Translations under genes and position numbers: made by a program
Part shown: positions 19,382-28,339 of the stretch, piece by piece
Numbering within the stretch: the first letter of the stretch is position 1
How the letters are laid out: every line of letters starts with the position of its first letter
Notes under the pieces: model-generated
What the model saw: the letters and a program-made list of their open reading frames with translations, nothing else
Databases searched by the model: none
Told to the model about the DNA's origin: nothing
Origin: SZUA-36 sp963727635
Lineage (GTDB): Bacteria; Pseudomonadota; Gammaproteobacteria; Xanthomonadales; SZUA-36
Direction of reading: 5' to 3'
Assembly: GCA_963727635.1 (NCBI GenBank)
Contig: CAVSHP010000002.1
Location: 62,001-126,000, forward strand
DNA: 64,000 bases

Positions 19382-20100
19382 CGGCCTGACTCCGCAGCCG
19401 CTGCGGATGGCAGTATTATCCGCCCTGCCTCCATCTGTATGATCCGGTCACAACGACCGGCCAGTGCCAGGTCGTGGCTGACCATCACCAGCGTGGTGCC
19501 ATACTCCCGGTTCATATCAAAGAGGATTTCGATGACCGTCTCACCGGTTTTTTGGTCAAGGTTTCCGGTGGGTTCGTCAGCAAACAGCACGGTCGGCTGT
19601 ACGACATAAGCACGGGCGATGGCCACCCTTTGCTTTTCGCCACCTGAAAGCTGGCGCGGATAATGGTCGGCGCGTTTACCCAAACCCACGTTCTGCAAAA
19701 CCGTTTTTGCGGCATCCATTGGCCGCTCGTGGTTGGCCAGTTCAAGCGGCAGCATGACGTTCTCCAGCGCGGTCAGCGACGGGATCAGGTGAAATGACTG
19801 AAAAACGAAACCGACCTCGTTGGCGCGCAGGGCAGCACGTCCGTCTTCATCCAGCGCGGTCAATTCGTTTCCGGCCAGCCAGACGCGGCCGGACGTGGGC
19901 AGGTCGAGTCCGGCGAGCAGACCCAGCAAGGTTGACTTACCGGCACCGGATGCGCCGACAACCGCGATCCGTTCACCGTGACTGACTTGCAGGCTGACCT
20001 GGTCTAGTATGGTCAACAACCCTCCGGGACTGGTGACTGTTTTGCTAAGATTCTCGGCTTCGAGGGCAAATGGTCTGGCTTTTGATACAGGAATATTCAT
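19378..20100 (-). CDS. ybbA: ABC transporter ATP-binding protein, YbbA/LolD-MacB type
   Basis: About 240 residues. Walker A is GASGAGKST, the ABC signature is LSGGEKQRVAIARA, Walker B is VLFADEPTG with the catalytic Glu, and the switch His is in MVSHD. The ATG at 20100 (MNIPVSKARPF) is preferred; a second ATG lies three codons upstream. That start overlaps the start of the divergent tesA, so the two promoters must lie inside each other's coding regions. It powers the YbbP permease, with which it overlaps by 4 bases. Confidence 0.93.
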   Translation of the reverse strand: MNIPVSKARPFALEAENLSKTVTSPGGLLTILDQVSLQVSHGERIAVVGASGAGKSTLLGLLAGLDLPTSGRVWLAGNELTALDEDGRAALRANEVGFVFQSFHLIPSLTALENVMLPLELANHERPMDAAKTVLQNVGLGKRADHYPRQLSGGEKQRVAIARAYVVQPTVLFADEPTGNLDQKTGETVIEILFDMNREYGTTLVMVSHDLALAGRCDRIIQMEAGRIILPSAAAAESGR

Positions 20101-20720
20101 GAGAGTCATTTTATCGCTTCTGCTATGTATTGTCGGTTTTATTCAACCCGCAATATCCGCATCAGAACCACCCGTCTTGCTGATATTGGGTGACAGCCTG
20201 AGTGCAGGGTATGGCATGGATCGCGGGCAATCCTGGGTCAGCTTGCTGGAAACCCGCCTCAAGGAGCACGGATATCCCTACCGGGTGCTTAATTCGAGTA
20301 TCAGCGGTGACACGTCCCAGGGCGGCCTGACACGTCTTCCCCGCCTGCTCGATCGTTACCAACCGCAAATCGTCATCATCGAACTGGGTGCAAACGACGG
20401 TCTGCGCGGCATTGATCCTGCATGTCACCCGTGAGAACATGTCGAGCATGATCCGGCAGAGTCAGGCAAGCGGCGCCCGGGTGCTGCTCGCCGGTATCAA
20501 ATTACCGCCGAACTACGGCAGTGAGTACCTGCAGCAATTCGAATCCATGTACGGTGATCTTGCCAGTGAATTCGATACATTGCTTGTGCCATTCTTCATG
20601 GATGGCATCGCCTTCGAACCGGACCTGTTACAGGCGGATAATATCCACCCGAACGAAAAGGGCCAACCGGTTTTGCTGGATAACGTGTGGAAGGTACTGG
20701 AGCCCATACTGGTACATTAA
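20099..20720 (+). CDS. tesA: TesA-type GDSL esterase/thioesterase I (frameshifted)
   Basis: A periplasmic multifunctional acyl-thioesterase, protease I and lysophospholipase L1 type enzyme. ATG 20099 has AGGA upstream; the signal peptide is MRVILSLLLCIVGFIQPAIS. Catalytic Ser is in LGDSLSAGYG, block III is ELGANDGLRG, and the catalytic Asp-His pair is in ADNIHPNEKGQP. The frame breaks near 20415 just after LRGIDP and continues in the next frame with HVTRENMSSMIRQSQ to VLEPILVH. A single-base error restores a protein of about 206 residues, the family size. Divergent from ybbA-ybbP as in enterobacteria. Confidence 0.92.
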
Positions 20721-20845
20721 TTCTGGCTTCAACTCTCAGCAAAACGCCCGGGTCTGGTGGCTTCGCCCGTCGGGGTAACGCGTCAACTTTCGCAAGGGTT
20801 GCAGTTTGGGTATGATGCGTCAATCAACATTTCAGGAGAGGTCAG

Positions 20846-21664
20846 GTGAAGTCCATATTTTCCATTTTGGCAGTGATATTGCTCTCGACGTCCGCGTATG
20901 CCGACGAACCAACTTTTGCCGAGCGGGTTGTAATCGGTATGAACGGCGACCACCGATCGGATGAAAACAAGGCGCGTGACCAGTATCGCCACCCGGCCGA
21001 AACCCTGGCATTTTTTGGTATAGAAGACGGTATGACCGTGATGGAAATCTGGCCCGGCGGAGGCTGGTACACCGAGATCCTCGCGCCCGCCATGCGCGAT
21101 CACGGTAATTTGATCATCGCGACCTGGGATCCGCAGGTGGAGGGTCAACCGGCCTACCGTTATGAACTGCCGAAGCAGATGGAAGAAAACTTCGAAGAGC
21201 ATCCGGAGATTTATGACCAGGTCACGTTTGAATACTTTTCTCCGCCCCAATCCCCATCGCTGGGTGAAGCCGATTCGATCGACGTCATCGTCACATTCCG
21301 CAACACCCATGGTTGGATAACCGCCGGCCAGGCGCAGGACATATTCAAGGAATTCGCCCGCGTGCTCAAGCCGGGCGGTGTGCTCGGTGTCGTCCAGCAC
21401 CGTGCGGATGATGGCGCTGACCCGCTGGTTTCTGCAAAGAATGGCTACGTGTCCGAGGCGGCCGTCAAGGAAATCGCGGCCAATGCCGGCTTGGTATTTG
21501 AGGCGGCTTCCGAGATCAACGCCAATCCAAAAGATACAAAGGATCATCCCAAAGGGGTCTGGACACTGCCTCCGAGCTACCAACTGGGCGAGGTTGATCA
21601 TGACAAATATGCCGACATCGGTGAGAGTGACCGCATGACGCTACGGTTCAGAAAGCCAGGCTAA
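20846..21664 (+). CDS. Exported protein with class I methyltransferase fold
   Basis: Starts at GTG 20846 with AGGAG 5-6 bases upstream. Residues 1-20 are a signal peptide (MKSIFSILAVILLSTSAYAD). The rest has a Rossmann methyltransferase pattern: motif I-like VMEIWPGGGWYTEIL, an IDVIVTFRNTHGW segment in place of motif IV, and RVLKPGGVLGVVQH as motif V/VI. Homologues with this layout are annotated as periplasmic methyltransferases, but S-adenosylmethionine is not known to be abundant outside the cytoplasm, so the true activity is open. It is followed 11 bases later by a PlsC-type gene. Start and fold are clear; function is not. Confidence 0.85.
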   Translation: MKSIFSILAVILLSTSAYADEPTFAERVVIGMNGDHRSDENKARDQYRHPAETLAFFGIEDGMTVMEIWPGGGWYTEILAPAMRDHGNLIIATWDPQVEGQPAYRYELPKQMEENFEEHPEIYDQVTFEYFSPPQSPSLGEADSIDVIVTFRNTHGWITAGQAQDIFKEFARVLKPGGVLGVVQHRADDGADPLVSAKNGYVSEAAVKEIAANAGLVFEAASEINANPKDTKDHPKGVWTLPPSYQLGEVDHDKYADIGESDRMTLRFRKPG

Positions 21665-21675
21665 GCGCTGCCGCC

Positions 21676-22590
21676 GTGTTGACCAGGGCGCGCTATACCC
21701 TGCAGGGCGTAATCGTGATGCTGCTCGTTTCGATCAGCACGATCACGTTGACGACGCTCATTTTCACCCTGGCAATTTTTAAGCTGCTCGCCCCCGCAGG
21801 CCGGGCCAGGAATGCCATGACCCGTTGGCTGTCCTCGCTGGGCGAGCTTTGGGTTTCGGTCAACAAGGCCATGGTGTGGTTTTATCGCGACATGGAATGG
21901 GACGTGCACATGCCCGCGGGCATCAGTCACACGGGCCGCTACCTGATATTCTGCAATCACCAGTCGGGCGTGGACATACTCGCCTTACAGCACTGTCTCA
22001 ACCGGCGCGCGCCGTTCGGGCGGTACCTGCTCAAGCACCAGTTGATCTGGGTGCCGGTGCTCGGTGTTGCCTGGTGGGCGCTCGATATGGCCTTCCTGCG
22101 CCGTTACAGCAGGGCGGAACTGATCAGAAATCCATCCCTGCGCGGCAAGGATCTGGAAAACGCCGCGCGCGCCTGCGAGAAGCTCAAGCATATCCCGGTT
22201 TCGATGATGACATTCCCGGAGGGGACACGCTTTACAGAGGCCAAGCGGGAAACACAGAACTCACCTTATATGCATCTTTTACGGCCACGCTATGGCGGTA
22301 TCGGTCAGGTTTTATACTCGTTTGATGATGCGCTGGATTGTTTAATCGACGCCACCATCATTTATCCCGATGGTGTGCCGACGGTCTGGCAGTACGTGTC
22401 GGGGCAGGTAAAGAAAATTACCATCCATATCGAGTTGCGTCCGATTGGCGCAAACCTGCGTGGCCGTGATTTCCGCGATGACCCCACAGCCAAGGGTGAG
22501 CTGAAAACCTGGTTGGGTGGTATCTGGGAGGAAAAAGAACAGCTGATCAACGATACTCTGGCAGGTCACCGGGAAAAGAACGCAACATGA
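21676..22590 (+). CDS. Acyltransferase of the PlsC/YihG family
   Basis: 304 residues from GTG 21676. An N-terminal membrane span (about residues 12-35) precedes the acyltransferase motifs: block I NHQSGVDIL (HX4D), block II near the FLRRYSR segment and block III FPEGTRF. Length and order fit the YihG subgroup of lysophosphatidic acid acyltransferases, which place an acyl chain at sn-2 of lysophosphatidate in phospholipid synthesis. Located between an exported methyltransferase-fold protein and a DUF2189 membrane protein, all on one strand with short gaps. Confidence 0.92.
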   Translation: MLTRARYTLQGVIVMLLVSISTITLTTLIFTLAIFKLLAPAGRARNAMTRWLSSLGELWVSVNKAMVWFYRDMEWDVHMPAGISHTGRYLIFCNHQSGVDILALQHCLNRRAPFGRYLLKHQLIWVPVLGVAWWALDMAFLRRYSRAELIRNPSLRGKDLENAARACEKLKHIPVSMMTFPEGTRFTEAKRETQNSPYMHLLRPRYGGIGQVLYSFDDALDCLIDATIIYPDGVPTVWQYVSGQVKKITIHIELRPIGANLRGRDFRDDPTAKGELKTWLGGIWEEKEQLINDTLAGHREKNAT

Positions 22591-22632
22591 AAACAACGGG
22601 TTTAGCCATTTATCCGGCCCCGGGTCAGGGCG

Positions 22633-23436
22633 ATGTCTGAAAACCAGCCACAGCGTGAATACATACCGCCAAAGACAATGCTGGTGCCAAGCCGTGAGCT
22701 TAGTGCCGGCGCCAGCTTTGGCTGGCTACGCGCCGGTTGGCGTGATTTCAGGAATGCATTGGGGCTCAGTCTGCTTTACGGCCTGTTTGTTTTCCTGCTC
22801 AGTATCCTGGTGGCATTCATGGCGTGGAAACTGGGTGGTTATGTCCTGTTGCTGAGCACGCTTTCCGGTTTTGTGTTTGTTGCCCCGATGTTGGCGTTTG
22901 GTCTTTACTCGGTCAGCAGGCAGCTTTGTGAAGGCAGGAAACCGGCGCTGGGGCATACCTTCAGGGCGATCAAACGACCATTGGGCAATTCCATGGTCTA
23001 CACGCTGGTTTTGTTGATCATTTTCCTGCTGTGGGCCAGGGCCGGCATGATGGTACAGGTGTTTTTCCCGTTGGGCGGCAAGCCCAACTGGGGTCATATC
23101 GTCAATTTTTTGCTAATCGGCTCATCGGTCGGTTCGATATTTGCTTGCGTGAGCTTTGCCGCCAGCGTGTTTTCGCTGCCGATGTTGGCCAACCGGGATA
23201 TCGATGTCATCACGGCGGTGATTTCAAGTGTCAACGCGGTGCTGCGTAACAAGCCGGCGATGTTTGTCTGGGCCGTATTGATCTGCACATTGACCGGGAT
23301 CGGCTTTCTGACCGCGGGCATTGGCCTGATTGTCATCATACCGTGGCTGGCCTACGCCACCTGGCACGGTTACCGGGCCGCCCTGGATGTTTCGGAGTGG
23401 TCAAAGTTGCCCCGGGAAGACTCGGAAGAGACCTGA
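22633..23436 (+). CDS. DUF2189 multi-span membrane protein
   Basis: 267 residues with a polar N-terminus and about six hydrophobic spans: residues about 45-70, 75-95, 115-135, 155-180, 205-225 and 230-250. The GASFGWLRAGWRDFRNALGLSL motif, broken here only by writing it in two parts (GASFGWLRAGWRDF, RNALGLSL), is the hallmark start of the DUF2189 family. Function unknown; proteobacterial members are often near respiratory genes. It lies 42 bases after the acyltransferase and may share its transcript. Confidence 0.9.
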   Translation: MSENQPQREYIPPKTMLVPSRELSAGASFGWLRAGWRDFRNALGLSLLYGLFVFLLSILVAFMAWKLGGYVLLLSTLSGFVFVAPMLAFGLYSVSRQLCEGRKPALGHTFRAIKRPLGNSMVYTLVLLIIFLLWARAGMMVQVFFPLGGKPNWGHIVNFLLIGSSVGSIFACVSFAASVFSLPMLANRDIDVITAVISSVNAVLRNKPAMFVWAVLICTLTGIGFLTAGIGLIVIIPWLAYATWHGYRAALDVSEWSKLPREDSEET

Positions 23437-23481
23437 ACCGGCGTTCGACCCCGCTTGAAATGCGGGTTGATATTCCCTCGG

Positions 23482-24513
23482 TTATTTATCCTTTTCCAGA
23501 CCCAGACGCTTATGCATGATCGGGCTGGTCGTAGTGTATTGCAGAAACACCCGCTTGTTCGGATCGAGATGTTTTTGCACGCCAAAGGCCGCCAGTGCAG
23601 CTTCATGGAAACCGCTGAGAATGAGTTTTTTCTTGCCGGGATAAGTGTTGATATCACCCACGGCGAATATACCCGGCTCGCTGGTCTCGAATTTTTCGGT
23701 ATCCACCCGGATCTGGCGCTTGTCGATATCCAGACCCCATTCCGCCAACGGTCCGAGATTTGGCGATAGGCCCCAGAACACGTAGACCTCGTCAGCGTTG
23801 ATTTCATGGTGTGCACTTTCTGCATCCGCAACACTCAAGCCGCGGAAGTTACCGTTTTCGGTAAGCACTTCGCGCACCATGCCGTGAAACTCCTGCAAGC
23901 GGCCTTTTTCCACCAGTGCTTTCATTTTTTTCACCGAGGCGGGTTGGGCGCGGTACTCGACACGCCGGTGGATCAGGGTAAGGCTTTTAACCTTGCCGTG
24001 TAATTCCAGCGTCCAGTCCAGGGCCGAATCGCCGCCACCGAGGATGATAATGTCCTTGCCGGCCAGTTCCTCCGGTTGGGTGATCCTGTAATGAATGCGT
24101 GTTCCATTGAAATCAGCTGCACCCGGCACGCGCAACTGGCGTGGCTGAAAAGCACCAAGACCGGCGGCGATGATGACCGTGGCGGTATCGAATTCGGTAC
24201 CGGCGGAAGTCACCAGCGCAAAACGTCCGTTGTCCTTCCTCTCCAGTCCGGTAACCGCCTGTCCAAGGTGAAATTGTGCATGGAATGGTTCAATCTGCTC
24301 CATTAACCGGTCGACGAGTTCCTGTGCACCGATCACCGGGTAGGCGGGAATATCGTAGATCGGTTTTTCCGGATACAGTTCGCCACACTGGCCGCCAACA
24401 CGTGGTAAGGAGTCGACAACGTGCGCATGAATGTCCAGCAAACCCAGTTCAAATACCTGGAATAAGCCGGCGGGACCGGCACCGATGATGACTACGTCTG
24501 TGTGTATGGGCAT
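23482..24513 (-). CDS. Ferredoxin/flavodoxin-NADP reductase, thioredoxin-reductase-like type
   Basis: 343 residues from ATG 24513 (CGGAG upstream). The FAD-binding GAGPAGL is at residues 10-16, VGGQCGELYPEKPIYDIP follows, the NADPH site is ILGGGDSALDW with RR in LIHRRVEYRA, and the C-terminal FAD contact is FAVGDINTYPGK. The redox CxxC of thioredoxin reductase is absent, as in the TrxR-like ferredoxin-NADP reductases. The enzyme passes electrons between NADPH and ferredoxin or flavodoxin. Convergent with the DUF2189 gene and divergent from ung. Confidence 0.92.
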   Translation of the reverse strand: MPIHTDVVIIGAGPAGLFQVFELGLLDIHAHVVDSLPRVGGQCGELYPEKPIYDIPAYPVIGAQELVDRLMEQIEPFHAQFHLGQAVTGLERKDNGRFALVTSAGTEFDTATVIIAAGLGAFQPRQLRVPGAADFNGTRIHYRITQPEELAGKDIIILGGGDSALDWTLELHGKVKSLTLIHRRVEYRAQPASVKKMKALVEKGRLQEFHGMVREVLTENGNFRGLSVADAESAHHEINADEVYVFWGLSPNLGPLAEWGLDIDKRQIRVDTEKFETSEPGIFAVGDINTYPGKKKLILSGFHEAALAAFGVQKHLDPNKRVFLQYTTTSPIMHKRLGLEKDK

Positions 24514-24649
24514 GTTTACTCCGGTGTGTACGGACCAGGTCTTGTTGATTGACCTGATAACTTGGGTCAAAGTGTATAGAATCAAGACTGTGAGTGCTCT
24601 GTTTTCCGCTCGGGAAACTCGTTTCAGAAACAGGTGCGGGCAAAACGGT

Positions 24650-25330
24650 ATGAGACCAATCCAATTGCATGAATCCTGGCTCCGCAGGCTGGAGGGGCAG
24701 TTTGAGCAGGATTACATGCACAAGCTGCGCGAATTTCTGCTGACACGCAAGCAGCACCACGCAGTCATCTACCCTCCGGGTCCGCTGATCTTCAATGCGC
24801 TCGACAGCACGCCGTTCGAGCAGGTGCGTGTCGTGATCCTCGGACAGGATCCCTATCATGGACCCGGACAGGCGCATGGCCTGTGCTTTTCGGTGCAGCG
24901 CGGGGTCCGTATTCCGCCATCGCTGGCCAACATCTACCGTGAAATCCAGGCTGACCTGGGTATTGCGCCAGCGCACCACGGTTGCCTGCAGTCCTGGGCA
25001 GAGCAGGGTGTGTTGCTGCTCAACGCGGTATTGACCGTGGAGCGTGGCCAGGCGGGTTCACACCAGGGCAAGGGCTGGGAACAGTTTACCGATGCCATCG
25101 TGCAATTGCTGAACGACGAGAGGCAAGGCCTGGTCTTCATGCTTTGGGGCAGCTACGCATGGAAGAAGGGCACGGTGATTGACCGCAGCAAGCACCTGGT
25201 GCTCAAGGCCCCCCACCCATCGCCGCTATCGGCGCATCGGGGCTTCCTTGGTTGCCGTCACTTCTCGCAGGCCAATGAATATCTCAGGCAGCACCAGCAG
25301 CAAGCTGTTGACTGGGCCGTGCCTGAATAA
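24650..25330 (+). CDS. ung: Uracil-DNA glycosylase
   Basis: Removes uracil from DNA in base-excision repair. 226 residues from ATG 24650, versus 229 in E. coli. The water-activating loop GQDPYHGPGQAHGLCFSV, the SLANIYRE segment, the uracil-specific Asn in LLLNAVLTVE and the C-terminal HPSPLSAHRGF motif are all intact, so the enzyme should be active. The frame is open upstream to 24431, but that stretch overlaps the divergent reductase and shows no family similarity. Confidence 0.95.
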   Translation: MRPIQLHESWLRRLEGQFEQDYMHKLREFLLTRKQHHAVIYPPGPLIFNALDSTPFEQVRVVILGQDPYHGPGQAHGLCFSVQRGVRIPPSLANIYREIQADLGIAPAHHGCLQSWAEQGVLLLNAVLTVERGQAGSHQGKGWEQFTDAIVQLLNDERQGLVFMLWGSYAWKKGTVIDRSKHLVLKAPHPSPLSAHRGFLGCRHFSQANEYLRQHQQQAVDWAVPE

Positions 25331-25419
25331 TCTTCGCCGCTTGTCGCTCAAACCGCTACAACGAGAGCCAGGAAGTCTCAAGGAAATTGTACCTCCGGCC
25401 TTTCGGCCCGGAATTCCCG

Positions 25420-25824
25420 TTATCCGTCCACCTGTTTAAGTGTTTTATCAATGGGCATCCAGTCGACGTGGCTGTCGAAAAATACGTTGGCCTGCGGTCG
25501 GCGGTCGATGACGTCATCCATGCAACCGAGCGCAATGTGTAACTCGCCTGCCCAGCGTTCGGAGCGAAAGAACAGGCTGCTGCCGCACCGTTTGCAAAAA
25601 CCGCGTTGCGCGCCCTTTGACGAGTCAAACCATTTGAGTTGTTGTTCGCCGCGCGTGATGCTGACCTGACCGGCTTCAAAGCCCACCCAGGTGACATAGC
25701 CGGCGCCGTGCGCTTTCCTGCACATGCTGCAATGGCAATGCGCACACCATTTGCTCGGCAGGCTGGCCGTAAACCCGATTGCGCCGCATAAACAGCTGCC
25801 GTTCACTTGATGATCCGCATTCAT
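25420..25824 (-). CDS. GFA (glutathione-dependent formaldehyde-activating) family zinc protein
   Basis: 134 residues from ATG 25824 with TGAGGA upstream. The conserved cysteine pattern of the family is present: GSCLCGAIGF, CHCSMCRKAHGA and FCKRCGSSLFFRS, which build a double zinc site. Family members range from glutathione S-hydroxymethyl synthase to proteins of unknown role, so no substrate is assigned. It starts 9 bases after the MAPEG gene stops, so the two are probably cotranscribed. Confidence 0.92.
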   Translation of the reverse strand: MNADHQVNGSCLCGAIGFTASLPSKWCAHCHCSMCRKAHGAGYVTWVGFEAGQVSITRGEQQLKWFDSSKGAQRGFCKRCGSSLFFRSERWAGELHIALGCMDDVIDRRPQANVFFDSHVDWMPIDKTLKQVDG

Positions 25825-25833
25825 TGACAATCC

Positions 25834-26259
25834 TCAGGCCTGGAAGATGATCCAGCCCAGTCTTACCCAGAAGGCAAACAGTACGAAACTGCTGAAAATG
25901 AAAACCGAGAAACGGTGCATGACACGGTTGTAGGTTATGTGGATGTAGCTGTGGACATAGCGTGCGGCGACGTAGGCCCATGCGAGCGTGACCAGGATGT
26001 TGTCCTGCACCATCAGGATCAGGGTCAGCAGGATCGCGGTGTAAAATAACACCGGCGTTTCAAACAGGTTTGAAAAATTGTCCGCTGCGGATGCCGAGTC
26101 AGTCAGCAGTGCTCTTGATTTCGACCGGGTGCCTATCTTCTGCGGGTGAATCTGTTTTGATTTCATTTCGGCAATACGTGTCCGGTACATGCTGGTCATG
26201 ACAATAAAGGTCAGGGCCACCTGTGCCAGCAAAGGTAACAACAGCGGTTTGAAATACAT
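25834..26259 (-). CDS. MAPEG-family membrane protein
   Basis: 141 residues with four hydrophobic spans (about 5-22, 70-88, 92-108, 115-138). The family segment around DNFSNLFETPVLFYTA carries the glutamate and the AARYVHSYIHITYNRVMHR arginine/asparagine pattern of MAPEG (microsomal glutathione S-transferase-like) proteins. A GGAG ribosome site lies 7-8 bases before the ATG. It is upstream of and close to a GFA protein; both families are linked to glutathione chemistry, so a shared role is possible. Confidence 0.88.
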   Translation of the reverse strand: MYFKPLLLPLLAQVALTFIVMTSMYRTRIAEMKSKQIHPQKIGTRSKSRALLTDSASAADNFSNLFETPVLFYTAILLTLILMVQDNILVTLAWAYVAARYVHSYIHITYNRVMHRFSVFIFSSFVLFAFWVRLGWIIFQA

Positions 26260-26507
26260 CTCTATCTCCAGTACGGCGCCAGAACGGATTGCATCTTAGC
26301 AGAGGAAGGGCGACGTGTGGATGTGTCGAAAGAACTGAGCCTGTCGGGTCATAAAGTGGCGGGGGAGGATATGCATTGTGAGCGTTTCGGGCTGTGAAAA
26401 CATTCACGCTGCATTTCCGCCCCCACTGGTTTCAAAAGGGATTTCCTGCTCCCACGGGTGGTCAGCCCGTCATTCCGGAGTTGGCCCGTTTGAACGTAAA
26501 ACTGTTT

Positions 26508-26774
26508 TCACCAATCGTAGTCCCGGCGATGCCGGTAGTACCGGTAGTGGCGGTAGTCCCGGTAGTCCCGGTAGGGTTCCGGTGGCGTGTACAGGGCGGC
26601 ATCGATGATCGACCACAGGTGGATAACCCAGCCCAGCAGGATGACCCATAACAGGATGGACATGACAAACATGAATCCCGCCAGTATCCAGCGGCCCTGT
26701 AACAACTGCCCGAGACCGGGGATGAAGAAGCTGCATAAGGCTGCAATCACATTGCCTGCTGAACCGCGACTCAT
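26508..26774 (-). CDS. Small TM2/DUF-like membrane protein with Tyr/Arg-rich tail
   Basis: 88 residues from ATG 26774, with an excellent ribosome site AAGGAGAT. Two hydrophobic spans, about residues 8-30 (VIAALCSFFIPGLGQLLQG) and 32-56, contain the PGLGQLLQGRW turn typical of small TM2-domain proteins. The tail (residues 66-88) is a simple YRD/YRH/YRY repeat, coded by a low-complexity stretch at about 26510-26575. The protein is probably an inner-membrane component; function unknown. Gaps of about 250 bases on one side and 306 on the other separate it from its neighbours. Confidence 0.8.
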   Translation of the reverse strand: MSRGSAGNVIAALCSFFIPGLGQLLQGRWILAGFMFVMSILLWVILLGWVIHLWSIIDAALYTPPEPYRDYRDYRHYRYYRHRRDYDW

Positions 26775-27024
26775 AATTATCTCCTTGCGTATTTGAACTC
26801 TGGATATCTTCTTTTATGCAGGTTTCATGCCACCTGTGGCGGGGCCGGCGCCAAGCGCTCTGCAATGCTTGTGTATCGAGCCCTGAGGTATTTATACAGC
26901 AGTACTTTTAGACGGCCTTTTGATCAGGCAGCCATGCAAGGTTGCGGGGTATCCACAAAATTTGGCGAAATCCACCAACGCGGGATTAGCCGTTAAACTC
27001 ACCAAATTGAATGCGGTTTGGGGC

Positions 27025-27047
27025 TGTCACACGTATAATGTGCGACA
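27025..27047 (+). promoter_or_regulatory. icd promoter: -10 box inside an operator-like dyad
   Basis: A perfect TATAAT (27034-27039) lies 41 bases before icd. It is flanked by TGTCACAC (27025-27032) and GTGCGACA (27040-27047), inverted copies that match at 7 of 8 positions. A regulator bound there would cover the -10 box. No good -35 is seen at 17 bases. The rest of the 306-base gap (26775-27080) holds nothing else I can identify. Confidence 0.5.
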
Positions 27048-27080
27048 CCTTTTGAAGACCTCATACAAGGAACACGAACC

Positions 27081-28325
27081 ATGAGCTACCAACATATTAA
27101 AATTCCTTCCACCGGCGATAAAATTACAATAGAAAATAACAAATTGGTTGTTACCGATAACCCGATCCTGGGTTTTATCGAGGGCGACGGCATCGGCGGC
27201 GATATTACCCGCGCATCAATGCGTGTCTGGAATGCTGCGGTTGAGAAGGCCTATGGTGGCAAACGCAAGGTTCACTGGGCTGAATTGTTTCTCGGTGAAA
27301 AAGCTGCGGGTATCTATGATGGTAATTATTTTCCCGCCGAAACCCTGGATGCCGTCAAGGAACTCATCGTTTCAGTCAAGGGCCCGTTGACAACCCCGAT
27401 TGGTGGCGGCTTCCGTTCATTGAACGTGTCACTGCGCCAGGATCTCGACCTGTATGCATGTGTACGTCCGGTCGAATATTTCGAGGGTGTGCCTTCACCG
27501 ATGAAACGCCCGCAGGACGTCAATGCGATCATTTTCAGGGAAAACACCGAAGACGTTTATGCCGGCATCGAATACGAGTCCGGCACGCCGGAAAACAAGA
27601 AACTGGCCAAGTTCCTGCGTGAAGAAATGGGCGCCCAGTTTTTCGAAGGTGCAGGTATCGGTATCAAGCCAATATCCGCATTCGGCTCAAAACGACTGGT
27701 GCGCAAAGCCATCCAGTATGCGATCGATCACAACAAGGCAACTGTCACCCTGGTTCACAAGGGTAACATCCAGAAATTCACCGAGGGTGCGTTCCGCAAA
27801 TGGGGTTATGAAGTCGCGGCCGAAGAGTTTGCCGACTCGACCATCACCGAAGCGGAATTGTGGGACAAATACGATGGCAAACGTCCCGCAGGCAAAGTGG
27901 TCATCCAGGACCGCATCGCCGATATCATGTTCCAGTTGATGCAACTTCGCCCCGCGGAATTCAGTGTGCTGGCGACCACCAACCTGAACGGTGATTACCT
28001 GTCCGACGCAATGGCAGCCGAGGTTGGTGGCATGGGTATCGCCCCGGGCGCCAACATGGCAGACCACATCGCCGTTTTTGAAGCCACCCACGGCACCGCG
28101 CCGAAGTATGCCAACCTCGACAAGGTCAACCCCAGTTCGCTGATGTTTTCCGGTTCGATGATGTTTGATTACATCGGCTGGACGGAAGTATCCGCCCTGA
28201 TAGCCAAGGCATTTGGCAAAACCATTCAGCAGAAAGTCGTGACTTACGATTTCGCCCGCCAGATGGAAGGTGCCAAAGAGGTTTCAACTTCTGCCTTTGC
28301 GGATGCCCTTATCGGCAATATGTAA
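27081..28325 (+). CDS. icd: Isocitrate dehydrogenase, NADP-dependent
   Basis: 414 residues, with AAGGA upstream of the ATG. Converts isocitrate to 2-oxoglutarate in the TCA cycle. Isocitrate-binding residues lie in GGGFRSLNVSLRQDLDLYAC (Ser/Asn/Arg pattern) and in FRENTEDVYAGIEY. The catalytic lysine is in TLVHKGNIQKFTEG and the metal Asp in NLNGDYLSDAMAAEVGGMG. The cofactor segment ATHGTAPKYANLDKVNPSS carries the Lys-Tyr pattern typical of NADP enzymes. The serine in RSLNVS is the position phosphorylated by AceK in E. coli. Candidate regulated promoter directly upstream. Confidence 0.97.
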   Translation: MSYQHIKIPSTGDKITIENNKLVVTDNPILGFIEGDGIGGDITRASMRVWNAAVEKAYGGKRKVHWAELFLGEKAAGIYDGNYFPAETLDAVKELIVSVKGPLTTPIGGGFRSLNVSLRQDLDLYACVRPVEYFEGVPSPMKRPQDVNAIIFRENTEDVYAGIEYESGTPENKKLAKFLREEMGAQFFEGAGIGIKPISAFGSKRLVRKAIQYAIDHNKATVTLVHKGNIQKFTEGAFRKWGYEVAAEEFADSTITEAELWDKYDGKRPAGKVVIQDRIADIMFQLMQLRPAEFSVLATTNLNGDYLSDAMAAEVGGMGIAPGANMADHIAVFEATHGTAPKYANLDKVNPSSLMFSGSMMFDYIGWTEVSALIAKAFGKTIQQKVVTYDFARQMEGAKEVSTSAFADALIGNM

Positions 28326-28339
28326 GCGGGCAATCTGCT

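Noticed and set aside
26394..26651. Plus-strand frames with Gly/Ser/Pro- or Val/Pro-repeat sequence
   Set aside because: They are antisense to the Tyr/Arg-rich tail of the small membrane protein, which has an excellent ribosome site and two membrane spans.
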